DNA of 64,000 nucleotides, taken from positions 177,938-241,937 of the forward strand of contig NZ_AUKJ01000018.1 in NCBI RefSeq assembly GCF_000424685.1, given 5' to 3'. This stretch comes from Methylococcus capsulatus str. Texas = ATCC 19069. Its GTDB lineage: Bacteria > Pseudomonadota > Gammaproteobacteria > Methylococcales > Methylococcaceae. Shown here in pieces: positions 42,115-51,566 of this stretch. The notes below the pieces were generated by a model that saw only the letters and a list, made by a program, of their open reading frames with translations, was not told where the DNA came from and ran no database searches. Position 1 is the first letter of the stretch. Each line of letters opens with the position of its first letter. The translations under genes were made by a program, and so were the position numbers.

Positions 42115-43533
42115 ATGGGCGCCAACCGGCTCATCCTGATTTTCCTCGCGCGCTGGCGGGTCTTCGGTTGGACGCTGGCCGTGACCGTACTGACCACGCT
42201 GGTGGCCAGCGTCGCGATGTCGAAAACCTATACCGCGTCGACCACCGTCGTGATCGATTACAAGGGAGGCGATCCGCTGACCGGCTCGGCGTTTCCGTCC
42301 GATCTCATGGCCGGTTACCTCGCGACCCAGGTGGACATCATCGGCAGCCACGCCGTGGCGGCACGCGTCGCGGATGCGCTGAAACTCTCGGAGGTTCCCG
42401 CTTACCGCGACCGCTTCGAAAAAGTCGCCAGGAAGACGGGTTCTCGCGCGGTATTCCGGGATTGGGCGGCGGACAAGCTGCTGGAAGACCTGGATGTGTC
42501 GCCGTCGCGGGAAAGCGACGTCATCACGATCTCTTTCGCAGCCTCCGATCCCCTGTTCGCCGCGGATGTGGCGGATACCTTTGCCCAGACCAGCATCCGT
42601 GCCAACGTCGAACTCAAGTTGGAACCGTTGAAGCGCCAGGCGGCCTGGTTCGACGAGCAGGTCCTGACATTGCGGAGCGCACTGGAAAAAGCGCAGGCCG
42701 AACTTTCCAGCTACCAGATCGCGCATGGCGTGCTCGCCGCCGGCGACAAGCTGGACGTGGAAACCGCTCACTTGTCCGATCTGTCCGCCCAGCTCGCGGC
42801 GGCGAAAGGCCAGATGTACGACGGTGAGGCGCGGGTTCAGCAGGTGAGGGCGGCGGCCCGTGGCGGGGTGGACGCGCTTCCCGATCTGTTGCAGAACCCT
42901 GCCTTGCAGGCGTTGAAGGCCGAGCTGGCGCGCGCCGAGGCCCGGCTCGCCGAAGTCGGTTCGCGCTATGACTGGAACCATCCGCAGCGGCGCGCCGTGG
43001 CGGCCGAGGTCGCCAGTCTGCGGCAAAGGCTTGCCGCCGAGGTGGCGAACGCGACGGGCGCCATCGAGCGCGCCGCCGAACTCGCCCGCCAACGCGTGGC
43101 GGACCTCGAAGGCGCGGTGGTCGAACAGAGGAAACGCATACTCGCACTGGGTGCCGAGCAGGACAAGCTGAGCGTATTGAAACGAGAGGTGGAGAATGCC
43201 CAGCGGGTCTATGATGCCGCGTTGCAGCGGGCGAGTCAGTTGCAGTTGGAGAGCCGGCTGGAGGGGACCAACATCGTCGTCCTCTCGCCGGCCGTGCCCC
43301 CGCTCAAGCCCAGCAAGCCGAAGGTGGCACTGAATCTGGCGCTGTCAGTCATCCTGGGCAGCGGGCTGGGGCTGGCATTCGTCCTCCTGTTCGAGTTCAA
43401 GGACAGGCGTATCCGTTCTGCGGAAGATGTCATCGACGAACTGGGTCTGCCCCTCCTGGCCGAAATGCCTCCGGAAAGGACGGCGTGGCCGCGCTTCTTC
43501 CGGCTTGCCGCGCCGTCCGCACTCAAGGGATGA
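42115..43533 (+). CDS. epsF: Chain-length determinant EpsF (Wzz-like)
   Basis: 472 residues. Two membrane helices (VFGWTLAVTVLTTLVASVAM near the N terminus and VALNLALSVILGSGLGLAFVLLFEF near residue 425) flank a long periplasmic coiled-coil domain with heptad-rich stretches (EQVLTLRSALEKAQAELSSYQ; LAEVGSRYDWNHPQRRAVAAE). The proline-rich VPPLKPSKPK motif before helix 2 is typical of Wzz/polysaccharide co-polymerases. Sets polymer length together with EpsG. Confidence 0.9.
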   Translation: MGANRLILIFLARWRVFGWTLAVTVLTTLVASVAMSKTYTASTTVVIDYKGGDPLTGSAFPSDLMAGYLATQVDIIGSHAVAARVADALKLSEVPAYRDRFEKVARKTGSRAVFRDWAADKLLEDLDVSPSRESDVITISFAASDPLFAADVADTFAQTSIRANVELKLEPLKRQAAWFDEQVLTLRSALEKAQAELSSYQIAHGVLAAGDKLDVETAHLSDLSAQLAAAKGQMYDGEARVQQVRAAARGGVDALPDLLQNPALQALKAELARAEARLAEVGSRYDWNHPQRRAVAAEVASLRQRLAAEVANATGAIERAAELARQRVADLEGAVVEQRKRILALGAEQDKLSVLKREVENAQRVYDAALQRASQLQLESRLEGTNIVVLSPAVPPLKPSKPKVALNLALSVILGSGLGLAFVLLFEFKDRRIRSAEDVIDELGLPLLAEMPPERTAWPRFFRLAAPSALKG

Positions 43534-43557
43534 CCAGAACCTTCCGCGACGAATGCC

Positions 43558-44427
43558 ATGAAAAATCTCCCTTCATCCGAAGGCCCGGCGTTGCCTCGCA
43601 GCGATGTCCAGTTGGGACAGCTCTTGCTGCATGCCGGGAAGCTGTCAGAAAAGGACATCGAGGCCATCGGCGTAAAGCAGAAGGAGGATGGGCTGAGGTT
43701 CGGTGAAGCGGCGCTACGTCTGGGACTGATCGGCGAGGACGATCTGCGCCAGGCTCTGGCGCGCCAGTTCGCGCATCCATGCCTGCCGGAATCGGATACC
43801 AGCGTCGATGCGGAACTGATCGCGGCCTTCTGCCCGCCGGGGCCGGAAGGCGAGGCGCTGCGGGACCTTCGCAGCATCCTGATGCTGCGATGGTTCGGCG
43901 GCCACCGGCGGCTGCTCGCCCTGACTTCGGGGCGGCCGGGTGAAGGGTGCGGCCGGTTGGCGGCGAACCTCGCCGTAGTGTTTTCCCAGTTGGGTGAGCG
44001 GATCTTGCTGATCGATGCAAACTTGCGGGAGCCGGAGCTGCACCGGCTGTTCAAGCTGTGCGGCGACCCCGGTTTGTCGGGCGTCCTCGCCGGGCGCCAC
44101 AGTCCGGAGAAGGCGATCAGCAGCATTCCTGCGCTCGGTGATCTGAGCGTGCTGCCCGCCGGTGCGCCGCCACCCAATCCTCAGGAATTGCTGAGCCGGG
44201 CGTCTTTCATCCGACTGCTGGATGCCGCCGCGGAGCAATACGACATCGTACTGTTGAACACCCCGCCCGCTCTGCAGAGCGCCGATGCCCGGATCGTGGC
44301 GACGCGGGCGGCGGGCTGCATCATCGTGGTCCGCCGCGATGCGACCCGGCTCGGCGATGCCGCGGCGGTCAGGGACCAGCTTTCCGGCGCGGGCGTCGAG
44401 GTGCTGGGCGCGGTCCTGACCTCATGA
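43558..44427 (+). CDS. epsG: EpsG-like chain-length kinase with degenerate ATP site
   Basis: 289 residues. The N-terminal MshEN-like domain (LGQLLLHAGKLSEKDIEAIG ... LIGEDDLRQALARQF) and a BY-kinase-like C-terminal domain match EpsG. The P-loop reads SGRPGEGCGRL: the lysine expected after GEG is C131 and the next Ser/Thr is G132. The Walker B-type DTPP is NTPP (N234). The A' motif LLIDANLREPE keeps its aspartate (D153). No tyrosine-rich tail follows (ends GAVLTS). It may therefore be a non-catalytic regulator of EpsF. Its stop overlaps the next frame. Confidence 0.85.
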   Translation: MKNLPSSEGPALPRSDVQLGQLLLHAGKLSEKDIEAIGVKQKEDGLRFGEAALRLGLIGEDDLRQALARQFAHPCLPESDTSVDAELIAAFCPPGPEGEALRDLRSILMLRWFGGHRRLLALTSGRPGEGCGRLAANLAVVFSQLGERILLIDANLREPELHRLFKLCGDPGLSGVLAGRHSPEKAISSIPALGDLSVLPAGAPPPNPQELLSRASFIRLLDAAAEQYDIVLLNTPPALQSADARIVATRAAGCIIVVRRDATRLGDAAAVRDQLSGAGVEVLGAVLTS

Positions 44428-44480
44428 CGCCGGGCGGCATGCGCCGGCGTCCCGGCGTACCCCACGGTTCGGGGGAGGCG

Positions 44481-45965
44481 ATGCTCGCTTACCGGCCGTG
44501 GGAAATCGGCCTCGTGACGGCCGTCGCGGTTTTTGCGGGCTGGCTTGCCTCGATCAGCCAGCCCATCGTTCTCGCCGTTTTCGTGGGCGGTTTCGTGAGT
44601 GTCTTTCTGCTGTCCAGGATCGACTTCGCGGTCTGGCTGTTGCTGGCGGGTACCCTGGTCGTCAACGGGGCGGTGCTCCTGATGTTCCCCCGCATGACCA
44701 AGATTTCCTGGGCCTTGTCCATGTTGGGCTTCTTCCTGCTGGCGGCCGGGCTGTTCCCGCTCTTTCTGGGGCGCTGGCGGGAGCGGGTCCGGCTGCCCGG
44801 CTTCCTCATGCTGTTCCTGGCTCTGGTCGCGTTGTCGGCAGGCACGTCGCTGCTGGGCCAGGGGCCCGCGCTGGAAATCCTGGCGGGCGTCAAGCGCTCC
44901 TACCAGATGCTGGGACTCGCCCTGGTGCTGGCGACGGCTCCCGTGACGGCGGTGTGGCGGCGTCATTTCCACGGCTGGGGCGGCTTTCTTCTGTCAGCCG
45001 CAGTTCTGCAGTTGCCGGTCGCGCTTTACGAAAGAATCGTCCTGGTGCCGCTGCGCGTGGGCATGGGCGGCGGCATCGTTCCCATCGACATCGTCGCAGG
45101 GACGTTCGAGCCGAATTTCGAAGGCGGCGGAGAAAACGGAACCATGGTCATCTTCCTGGTTGCCTGCCTTGCCTATGTGTTGACGGCGTGGCGGGAGCGG
45201 GTGCTTTCAACCTTGTGGGCTGCGGCGTTCGCGGTCGAACTGGGCGTGCCGCTGTTCCTGGGGGAAACCAAGATCGCCCTGGTGCTGCTTCCCATGATGT
45301 TCCTCCTGGTGTTTTCGCGGGAAATCCGCCGCAATCCGGCGGTCGCCGCGGCGGCATTGACCACGGGTGTGCTTTTGACGGGGGTTTTGGCCTGGCTGTA
45401 TTTTTCGGTGTTCTCCATCCAGGGTAAGTCCCCGGAGCAGATGGTGCAGAACACCATCGACTACAATTTCGGTTCAGCGGGCTACTATGGCAACAAGGCC
45501 AGCCTCAACCGTACCACCGTCCTGACTTTCTGGTTCCATGAGCACGGGCTGCATAATCCGGCGGAAACCCTTTTCGGCCACGGAATGGGCGCCTCTTACG
45601 CGGGCGCGGGTACGCTGGTGGAGGGACACCTCAACCGGAAATATCCGGGGATGGCCATCAACCTGAATACGGCGTCCACTCTGCTTTGGGACTCGGGCGC
45701 CGTTGGTACCGCCATGTTTCTGGGCGTGCTCATCACCGCTTGGCGCGCCTCGGGCAGGCTGCTTTCACGGTGCGACGACGGCGCCGAACGCGGCCGGCTG
45801 GTGGCGTTGAGGGTTTGCCTCGCCGCCAATGTGTTTTCACTGTGGTATTCGAACAGCCTCATGAACAGTCCGAGCCACGAACTGCTGTTCGCATTCACCC
45901 TGGGCTATCTCGCTTGGTTGGTCCGGGCCAAATCCGCTCCCCCAGAATTTCCCGCAACGCCATGA
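44481..45965 (+). CDS. Putative polysaccharide polymerase (Wzy/O-antigen ligase-like)
   Basis: 494 residues with 11 to 13 membrane helices and one large loop between late helices (FSIQGKSPEQMVQNTIDYNFGSAGYYGNKASLNRTTVL ... LFGHGMGASYAG), the topology of Wzy and WaaL-type enzymes. It probably links repeat units in the periplasm. I favour ATG 44481 because GGGGGAGG sits just ahead of it; an ATG at 44424 that overlaps the epsG stop is the alternative. Its stop overlaps the next start (ATGA). Confidence 0.72.
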   Translation: MLAYRPWEIGLVTAVAVFAGWLASISQPIVLAVFVGGFVSVFLLSRIDFAVWLLLAGTLVVNGAVLLMFPRMTKISWALSMLGFFLLAAGLFPLFLGRWRERVRLPGFLMLFLALVALSAGTSLLGQGPALEILAGVKRSYQMLGLALVLATAPVTAVWRRHFHGWGGFLLSAAVLQLPVALYERIVLVPLRVGMGGGIVPIDIVAGTFEPNFEGGGENGTMVIFLVACLAYVLTAWRERVLSTLWAAAFAVELGVPLFLGETKIALVLLPMMFLLVFSREIRRNPAVAAAALTTGVLLTGVLAWLYFSVFSIQGKSPEQMVQNTIDYNFGSAGYYGNKASLNRTTVLTFWFHEHGLHNPAETLFGHGMGASYAGAGTLVEGHLNRKYPGMAINLNTASTLLWDSGAVGTAMFLGVLITAWRASGRLLSRCDDGAERGRLVALRVCLAANVFSLWYSNSLMNSPSHELLFAFTLGYLAWLVRAKSAPPEFPATP

Positions 45966-47173
45966 ACATCAGACTGCTCTATCTCACGCGTGAGCCGTTT
46001 CCCACTTTCCGGGTCGACGTGGCGACGCTGTTCGGCCGTTACCTGCCCAGGTTCGGGGTGTACTCGGACATCGTTGCCGTGCGTGAGGGCGACGGCGGCG
46101 AGTGCGCCTGGGAGGCGGGCAGGGCGTTCACCCGGCTCGCCCGTGGCAGGGGGGGGCGGATCCGGGCGCGGCTGATGCTCGCGCTGGACCTGTTCCGGCT
46201 GGTGCGCGCCGACCATGCCGCGGTTCAGGTTCGGGACAGGATTTTCGGGGCTCTGTTGGGGCTTTGGGCGGCCCGGCTGCGGGGAAAGCCGTTCTATTAC
46301 TGGATGTCCTTCCCTTTCCCCGATTACTGGCTGGAACGCGGTTCGCCCGATCCGTCCGGCTTGGCCGGGCCGGGACGGCGCCTGCTGTTCCGGCTGCGTG
46401 GGCGCCTTTCCTCCTGGCTGCTGTATCGTCTCGTCCTGCCCGCTGCGGACCACGTTTTCGTGCAAAGCGATGCCATGCGGACGATGCTGGAGAGCCATGG
46501 CCTGCCGGCCGCGCGCATGACGCCGGTGCCGATGGGGGCGACGATTCCCGAGCGTATCGAGGACATCCCCCCGGTGGATGATCCGCGCCTGGCCGGTCGG
46601 CGCGTCGTGGTCTATCTGGGGGCGCTGGAACGGGCGCGCCGCTCCGAAGTGATGATCGAGGCCATGGCCGCGGTGCGCAAGGAATTTCCGCAGGCCCTCT
46701 TGGTTTTCGTCGGGGATGCGGAGGACCCGGGCGAGAGGCTCTGGTTCGATGCCCTGGTGCGCGAACTCGGGTTGCAGGACCACGTCCTGTTCACGGGCTG
46801 GCTGCCTGCGGAGCAAGCGCGCCGTTATTTGCGGACCGCCGAGATCGGACTGTCGCCTTGCGCGCGCACGCCTTCACTGGAAGTGGCGTCTCCGACCAAG
46901 GTCATCGAATACATGGCCTGGGGCGTTCCGGTGGTCGCCAACGACCTTCCCGACCAGGCCTACCTGATCGGCGAAACCGGCGGGGGTCTCTGCGTGCCGC
47001 TGACGCCTGAAGGGTTCGCCGCGGGCATTCTGCAATTGCTGCGGGACCCCGCGGCCGCGCGGCGCATGGGCGAAGCCGGTCGGCGGGCGATACCGGGTCT
47101 TAGGAGCTACGAGGTCATCGCGAGAAGCCTCGCCGAAAAATACCGGCAGCTGGCCGGCGGCGTGGCTCAGTGA
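45962..47173 (+). CDS. Family 4 (GT-B) glycosyltransferase
   Basis: 403 residues, Rossmann-type GT-B fold: RLLYLTREPFPTFRVDVATLFG at the N terminus, VFVQSDAMRTMLESHG, RVVVYLGALERARRSEVMIEAMA and the donor-site E-X7-E-like region (LEVASPTKVIEYMAWGVPVVAN). It adds one sugar of the repeat unit at the cytoplasmic side; the sugar is unknown. The start overlaps the polymerase stop, and its own stop overlaps the flippase start. Confidence 0.85.
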   Translation: MNIRLLYLTREPFPTFRVDVATLFGRYLPRFGVYSDIVAVREGDGGECAWEAGRAFTRLARGRGGRIRARLMLALDLFRLVRADHAAVQVRDRIFGALLGLWAARLRGKPFYYWMSFPFPDYWLERGSPDPSGLAGPGRRLLFRLRGRLSSWLLYRLVLPAADHVFVQSDAMRTMLESHGLPAARMTPVPMGATIPERIEDIPPVDDPRLAGRRVVVYLGALERARRSEVMIEAMAAVRKEFPQALLVFVGDAEDPGERLWFDALVRELGLQDHVLFTGWLPAEQARRYLRTAEIGLSPCARTPSLEVASPTKVIEYMAWGVPVVANDLPDQAYLIGETGGGLCVPLTPEGFAAGILQLLRDPAAARRMGEAGRRAIPGLRSYEVIARSLAEKYRQLAGGVAQ

Positions 47174-48723
47174 GCGGTTCCGGCAATCCTTACGGTGGCG
47201 TCGCGCTCCGGCGCGGCGCGCTCGCCTACCTGGCGGGGCGGGCCGTTTCCGCATTGCTGACGTTTTCTGCGTTCACGCTGGCTGCCCGGGTCCTGCCACT
47301 GGATGCCTACGGGACCTACATGGCCGCGCTGGCTGCCATGGAAACGGGGCTTGCGTTCTCGACGCCGGGACTGGATTGGGTGACGGCCAGGATCCTTCCG
47401 GAGTATCGAATGCATGCCGCGGGGAGGGCGATCGTCTCCGTCATCTGCCGGCTCGCCGGGATCCAAATGGCCTTCTATTCCTGTGCGGGTATGGTGCTGT
47501 ATTTCGATGCGGAACAGGTCGCGTCCCTGTTGCGTATGGAGGCGGCGGCGCCGGTGTTGTCCCTCGCCGGCGCGGTCCTGGCCGTGGAGGGATTCGGACG
47601 CCTCTATCGGGAGCAGATGCTCGGCGCCTTGATGCGCCAGGGTGCCGCCCAATCGGCCCAGGTGGTTCGCTCGGGGACGCTGGCCTTTCTGCTGGCGTCC
47701 GATTGGTTCGCGGGGCGTGAGATCGCCGCCCTGGACGCCGTGCGCTATGAACTGATGGCGGCCTGCGGGAGTACGGCATTGGGTGCTGTGCTCCTGCTGC
47801 GCGAGACGTGGTCACTGCGTCATCGGGTGGCGCCTTCGGGGGACTGGGCGCCGCCGCGCCGGAAGCAGCTTTTCAAGCTGGCGGTCAATACCTACGTCAG
47901 CTATCTCCTCGCCTTCGCCTACGGCTCACAGATGCTGACCCTCATCGTCGCCCGCATCCTTGGGGCCGACGCCGCCGCGGTCTTCGGCTTCAGCACCAAT
48001 TTTTCCGACCAGGTGCGCCGCTACCTGCCGACCGATCTCCTGCGCAGCGTCATTCAACCCACCTTGATCGCGTTTTTCAGCCGGCGCCGGGACTTCGGCG
48101 GCTTCATGCTGCGGGTCGGACTCTGGTTCAAATCGTCCATGGTCCTGCTCATGCCGGTCGTCCTTTATTTCATCGTCTTCGGCGGGATGGGAGCCACGCT
48201 CGTGGGCGGAGAGCGTTTTCGAGAAGCCGGGCCGATCGTCGCCCTGATGCTGGTAGCGGGCGGGTTTGCTCCGTTGCGCCGAGTAGTAGAGCTGTCCTGC
48301 AACGTGGTGCTGGCCACAGACCTTTATGTCCGCTGGGGTTTCTGGCTGCTCGCGGTGCCGGCCGTGGCGGTTTTCCTCTTGACTGCAGGCGGGAGCCTGA
48401 CCGAACTGATAGTACTCATCATCGCAGCGGAGGCGTTTTTCAACTTCGGCATCATCCTTGCGCTGCGGCGGCGGGGATACCCCTTCGAATTGGCTTGGGG
48501 AGGGATGCTTCGTCTGGCCGCCTGGTATGGCGTGGGGGTCGGCGCGCTGGTGTGGTCGGGACCGCTGATCCGTTTCGACATGCCGACGAGCATTGCGGTC
48601 TGTCTGCTCCTCGGCGTGGTGGGAACGCTCGTGGCCAAACCTTTGAGCGCCGCCGAAGGGACGCTCGTATCGGACTGGAGTCCGCGCGGTGCCAGGCTGT
48701 TGTCGCGTATCCCCGCCGCATGA
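47170..48723 (+). CDS. Oligosaccharide flippase (Wzx/MOP family)
   Basis: 517 residues, about twelve to fourteen hydrophobic helices, with RGALAYLAGRAVSALLTFSAFTLAARVLPLDAYGTYMA as the typical MATE-like N terminus. It likely turns the undecaprenyl-linked repeat unit to the periplasm. GTG start at 47170 overlapping the previous stop; the stop overlaps the next ATG. The tight chain of three overlaps implies coordinated production of polymerase, transferase and flippase. Confidence 0.82.
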   Translation: MSGSGNPYGGVALRRGALAYLAGRAVSALLTFSAFTLAARVLPLDAYGTYMAALAAMETGLAFSTPGLDWVTARILPEYRMHAAGRAIVSVICRLAGIQMAFYSCAGMVLYFDAEQVASLLRMEAAAPVLSLAGAVLAVEGFGRLYREQMLGALMRQGAAQSAQVVRSGTLAFLLASDWFAGREIAALDAVRYELMAACGSTALGAVLLLRETWSLRHRVAPSGDWAPPRRKQLFKLAVNTYVSYLLAFAYGSQMLTLIVARILGADAAAVFGFSTNFSDQVRRYLPTDLLRSVIQPTLIAFFSRRRDFGGFMLRVGLWFKSSMVLLMPVVLYFIVFGGMGATLVGGERFREAGPIVALMLVAGGFAPLRRVVELSCNVVLATDLYVRWGFWLLAVPAVAVFLLTAGGSLTELIVLIIAAEAFFNFGIILALRRRGYPFELAWGGMLRLAAWYGVGVGALVWSGPLIRFDMPTSIAVCLLLGVVGTLVAKPLSAAEGTLVSDWSPRGARLLSRIPAA

Positions 48724-49832
48724 CCGATCGTTCCGGGGAAAGAGAAACCATGCGCAGAGTCTTGATGATCGGTCCGGGGACGAATGGCGGCATTGCGGCA
48801 GTGGTCGACGCCTGCCTCGAACCGGAATTCGTGTCCCACTGGAGAATCGAACGGCTCTGCTCGTATGAGGGCCCCGCCCTTCCGACCCAGCTTCGTGTCA
48901 TGGCGGCGGCCGGGATACGGTTGCTGACCCGGCTGTTGGCGCGCCGTCTGGCCATCGTGCATGCCCACAGCGCCTCGCGCGGCAGTTTCTGGCGGAAATC
49001 CGTGCTTTGCGCGCTGGCGGATCTGTTCGGCGTCCCCTATGTCTTCCATGTCCACAGCGGCGAATTCGGCGTGTTCTACGGCAGCGAATGCGGCCCCGCG
49101 GCGAAATGGTGGATACGGAGGACCCTGCGGCGCGCCGCCTGCGTGATCGCTCTGACCGAAGCCTGGTCCAAGGTGCTGCTGGCCATCGAGCCTCGGGCGA
49201 GCGTTCGGGTCATAGGCAATCCGGTGCGTGTTCCCGATGCCCTGCCGACGGAGGGCGGCTCGGGGCGGCCGCAGGTACTGTTCCTGGGACGTCTGCGGGA
49301 GAAGAAAGGCGTCTTCGATCTGGTCCGGGCCATTCCCCTCGTGCTGAAACGCGTCCCCGACGCCGTGTTCACGCTTGCCGGCGTCGGCGAAACGGAGGCC
49401 GTCAGGCGGCTCGCCCTGGAGTTGGGGGTATCCGATGCCGTAAGACTGCCGGGCTGGATTGGGGGGGGCGACAAGGACGCCGAGCTGTCGGCGGCCCGGG
49501 TGCTGGTCCTTCCCTCCTACTTCGAAGGGCTGCCCGTCTGCATTCTGGAAGCGATGGCGGCTGGCGTTCCGGTCGTGGCGACGCCGGTCGGGGGCATACC
49601 CGAACTCCTCGGCGAGGGAGAATGCGGTCTGCTGGTGCCGCCGGGCGACGTGCAAGCACTGGCCGAGTCGCTGGTCGTCGCCCTGGAGGATACCGGGCTG
49701 CGCCGCCGGCTGCGCGAAAGTGCATTTCACCGCGCGGTGAACTACCATGCAATACGAGGCGTCCTGCGTCAGCTCGATGCCGTTTACCGGAGTGTCACCG
49801 CTGCCGGAAGGGCGGATGCGGCAAGCAGGTAG
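48720..49832 (+). CDS. Family 4 glycosyltransferase
   Basis: 370 residues, GT-B: VLMIGPGTNGGIAAVVDAC, IVHAHSASRGSFWRK, VIALTEAWSKVLL, QVLFLGRLREKKGVFDLVRA, ARVLVLPSYFEGLPVCILEAMAAGVPVVATPVGGIPE, the last containing the E-X7-E donor motif. Retaining mechanism expected; sugar unknown. ATG 48720 overlaps the flippase stop; an ATG ten codons later (MRRVLM) is possible. Confidence 0.88.
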   Translation: MTDRSGERETMRRVLMIGPGTNGGIAAVVDACLEPEFVSHWRIERLCSYEGPALPTQLRVMAAAGIRLLTRLLARRLAIVHAHSASRGSFWRKSVLCALADLFGVPYVFHVHSGEFGVFYGSECGPAAKWWIRRTLRRAACVIALTEAWSKVLLAIEPRASVRVIGNPVRVPDALPTEGGSGRPQVLFLGRLREKKGVFDLVRAIPLVLKRVPDAVFTLAGVGETEAVRRLALELGVSDAVRLPGWIGGGDKDAELSAARVLVLPSYFEGLPVCILEAMAAGVPVVATPVGGIPELLGEGECGLLVPPGDVQALAESLVVALEDTGLRRRLRESAFHRAVNYHAIRGVLRQLDAVYRSVTAAGRADAASR

Positions 49833-49958
49833 GGACGCTGGAATTTTTGGCAGGGTAGGTCGTTCCAAGACCATAATACAGCCGTTCGTTCGCCGATCGG
49901 GCCGGCGGGTCGCCGTGATCCAAGGCGGAAATCTTGAGGACCTGGTGGAGGGGATATC

Positions 49959-51053
49959 ATGGGCGGGAAATTCGATTCCTTGTTTTCGGGTAGCGCGGCG
50001 TCGCCGCAGCGCCGCATTTTCCGGCGCATCGCCGGTGTGCTCTCGTTCATAGTGCTGGCGTCGTCGTTGCAGGCCGCCACGGCGGCGAAAGTCAAATCGT
50101 CGAGGGTCAGGGCCACACCGACGCCGAACCCCACGGCGACGCCAACACCGGCTCCCACGCCGACCCCGGTTTCGTCGCCGACTCCGACGCCCACACCTGC
50201 GCCGGGTGCCACCATCACCGGTTCGGTTTTTGTGGCTTCCGATCCGTATGACATCATCGTCGGCAGCCAGACCCAGCGCATCGACCTGAGCGGCAAGCCA
50301 CGCACTTTCGACTTTGGCGGATCGGTTCCTTTCGTCAATCCGAACATCGGCATCGCCGACTTCGATACGATCAACTACTGGGATTCCGCGGCAGGCAAGG
50401 CCAAGGTCATCAACGGCTGGACCGTCACCGATGCCGGTATTCCGGGACGGGTATTCAAGACCAACGGCTATACGGCCATCGGCTACAAGGCAGGGGATGG
50501 CGTGGTGGAAGGGACGCTCAGAACCCAGCTCAATAGCGTCTACATTCCTTCCCGGCGGCGCTTCGTCTGGGATCTGAGCGTCAGATTCGGCGGCGCTGAC
50601 CTGACGAAGTCCTGGACGTTTATGCCCACTGACGTTCATCCGGCGACCATCTGGCAGGTCAAACCGGATTCTTCTCCGCCCTCGCTGATAATGTCGCTCG
50701 ATACCGATCCGGCCAACAGTCAGCGTCTATCTCTGGGCTTCTACATCAGAAATTTCGCTCAGGGAAAGAATGACAACGTTGGAAGCATTGGAGGATTGCT
50801 GCCGCAGCAGGACATCGACGTCGTGATCGACGCGTTTCTCGATGAGCGGACAGCGGCTAGCGGAGGGCAGGGATATTTCAAGGCTTGGGTGAATGGCACT
50901 CTGGTCGCCAACGTGGTCCGACAGACACTGGTTCCGAACGCCGTGTCTCCGCACCTTTGGTCGATAGGCATGTATCTTTGGAACGATACCACGCCACTGC
51001 AGTTCGATTATTTCGGATATTGGAAGCGGGCGCGGATGATCGTGCCGAACTGA
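49959..51053 (+). CDS. Secreted polysaccharide lyase-like protein with Thr-Pro linker
   Basis: 364 residues. A long N-region signal (hydrophobic core IAGVLSFIVLASSLQAATA, about residues 24-42), then a Thr/Pro repeat linker (residues 52-83), then a jelly-roll domain of about 270 residues. Strand motifs such as VWDLSVRFGG, ATIWQVKPD, FKAWVNGTLVANVVRQTL and LWSIGMYLWN resemble heparin-lyase-I/glucuronan-lyase-type domains (PF14099-like). It may trim or release the polymer made by this cluster. GGAGGGG precedes the ATG. Substrate unproven. Confidence 0.7.
   Translation: MGGKFDSLFSGSAASPQRRIFRRIAGVLSFIVLASSLQAATAAKVKSSRVRATPTPNPTATPTPAPTPTPVSSPTPTPTPAPGATITGSVFVASDPYDIIVGSQTQRIDLSGKPRTFDFGGSVPFVNPNIGIADFDTINYWDSAAGKAKVINGWTVTDAGIPGRVFKTNGYTAIGYKAGDGVVEGTLRTQLNSVYIPSRRRFVWDLSVRFGGADLTKSWTFMPTDVHPATIWQVKPDSSPPSLIMSLDTDPANSQRLSLGFYIRNFAQGKNDNVGSIGGLLPQQDIDVVIDAFLDERTAASGGQGYFKAWVNGTLVANVVRQTLVPNAVSPHLWSIGMYLWNDTTPLQFDYFGYWKRARMIVPN
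50112..50207 (+). repeat. Low-complexity Thr-Pro coding repeat
   Basis: Tandem ACGCC/ACACC-rich codons encode (Thr-Pro)n with some Ala, Asn, Val and Ser, a flexible linker in the lyase-like protein. The length could vary between strains by slippage. Confidence 0.7.
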
Positions 51054-51095
51054 TCTTTCCTTTCCATGGATTATCGAAGGAGCAACAGCCGATTG

Positions 51096-51566
51096 ATGGA
51101 CAACGGGAGCAAGCGGCCGCGCATCCTCGCGGTTGCTTCCGGCGGCGGGCACTGGATGCAGTTGATGCGGCTCCGGGATGCCCTCCTCGGCGGCGACATG
51201 GCATTCGTAGCGACCCATTTTCCGGATTATCGGAAAAGTATCCCGCCGGGCGCGCGGTTTTATCTGGTAACGGATGCCAACAAGAAGGATTGGCTGCGGG
51301 GAGCGCTGCTGATCTGCGAATTGTTCTGGATCATTCTCCGCGAGCGGCCCGACGTCGTGATCTCGACCGGTGCCGCGCCAGGCTATTTCGCTTTGCGTTT
51401 CGGCAGGCTGCTGGGGGCGCGTACCGTCTGGGTCGACAGTATCGCCAACGTGGGCAGGATGTCGCTGTCCGGGCGCCTCGCGCGCCGCTATGCGGATTTG
51501 TGGCTGACCCAATGGGAGCACCTCGCGCGCCCCGAAGGGCCGCATTACATCGGAGCGGTCCTTTGA
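51096..51566 (+). CDS. Alg14/PssD-like glycosyltransferase subunit
   Basis: 156 residues. RILAVASGGGHWMQLMRLRDAL is the Alg14/EpsE/PssD N-terminal motif; PDVVISTGAAPGYFALRFGRLLGARTVWVDSIANV is the membrane-docking half. These proteins recruit the catalytic Alg13-like subunit to the membrane. I read the start at 51096; an upstream ATG at 51066 lacks a ribosome site. Its stop overlaps the TTG start of the partner gene. Confidence 0.85.
   Translation: MDNGSKRPRILAVASGGGHWMQLMRLRDALLGGDMAFVATHFPDYRKSIPPGARFYLVTDANKKDWLRGALLICELFWIILRERPDVVISTGAAPGYFALRFGRLLGARTVWVDSIANVGRMSLSGRLARRYADLWLTQWEHLARPEGPHYIGAVL

Noticed and set aside
50112-50207. CRISPR-like or satellite repeat
   Set aside because: It is a coding Thr-Pro linker with a 6-base period and no spacers.
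48324-50639. 771-codon minus-strand frame in the polysaccharide cluster
   Set aside because: Overlaps flippase, GT4 and lyase genes that have strong motifs; no motif of its own.
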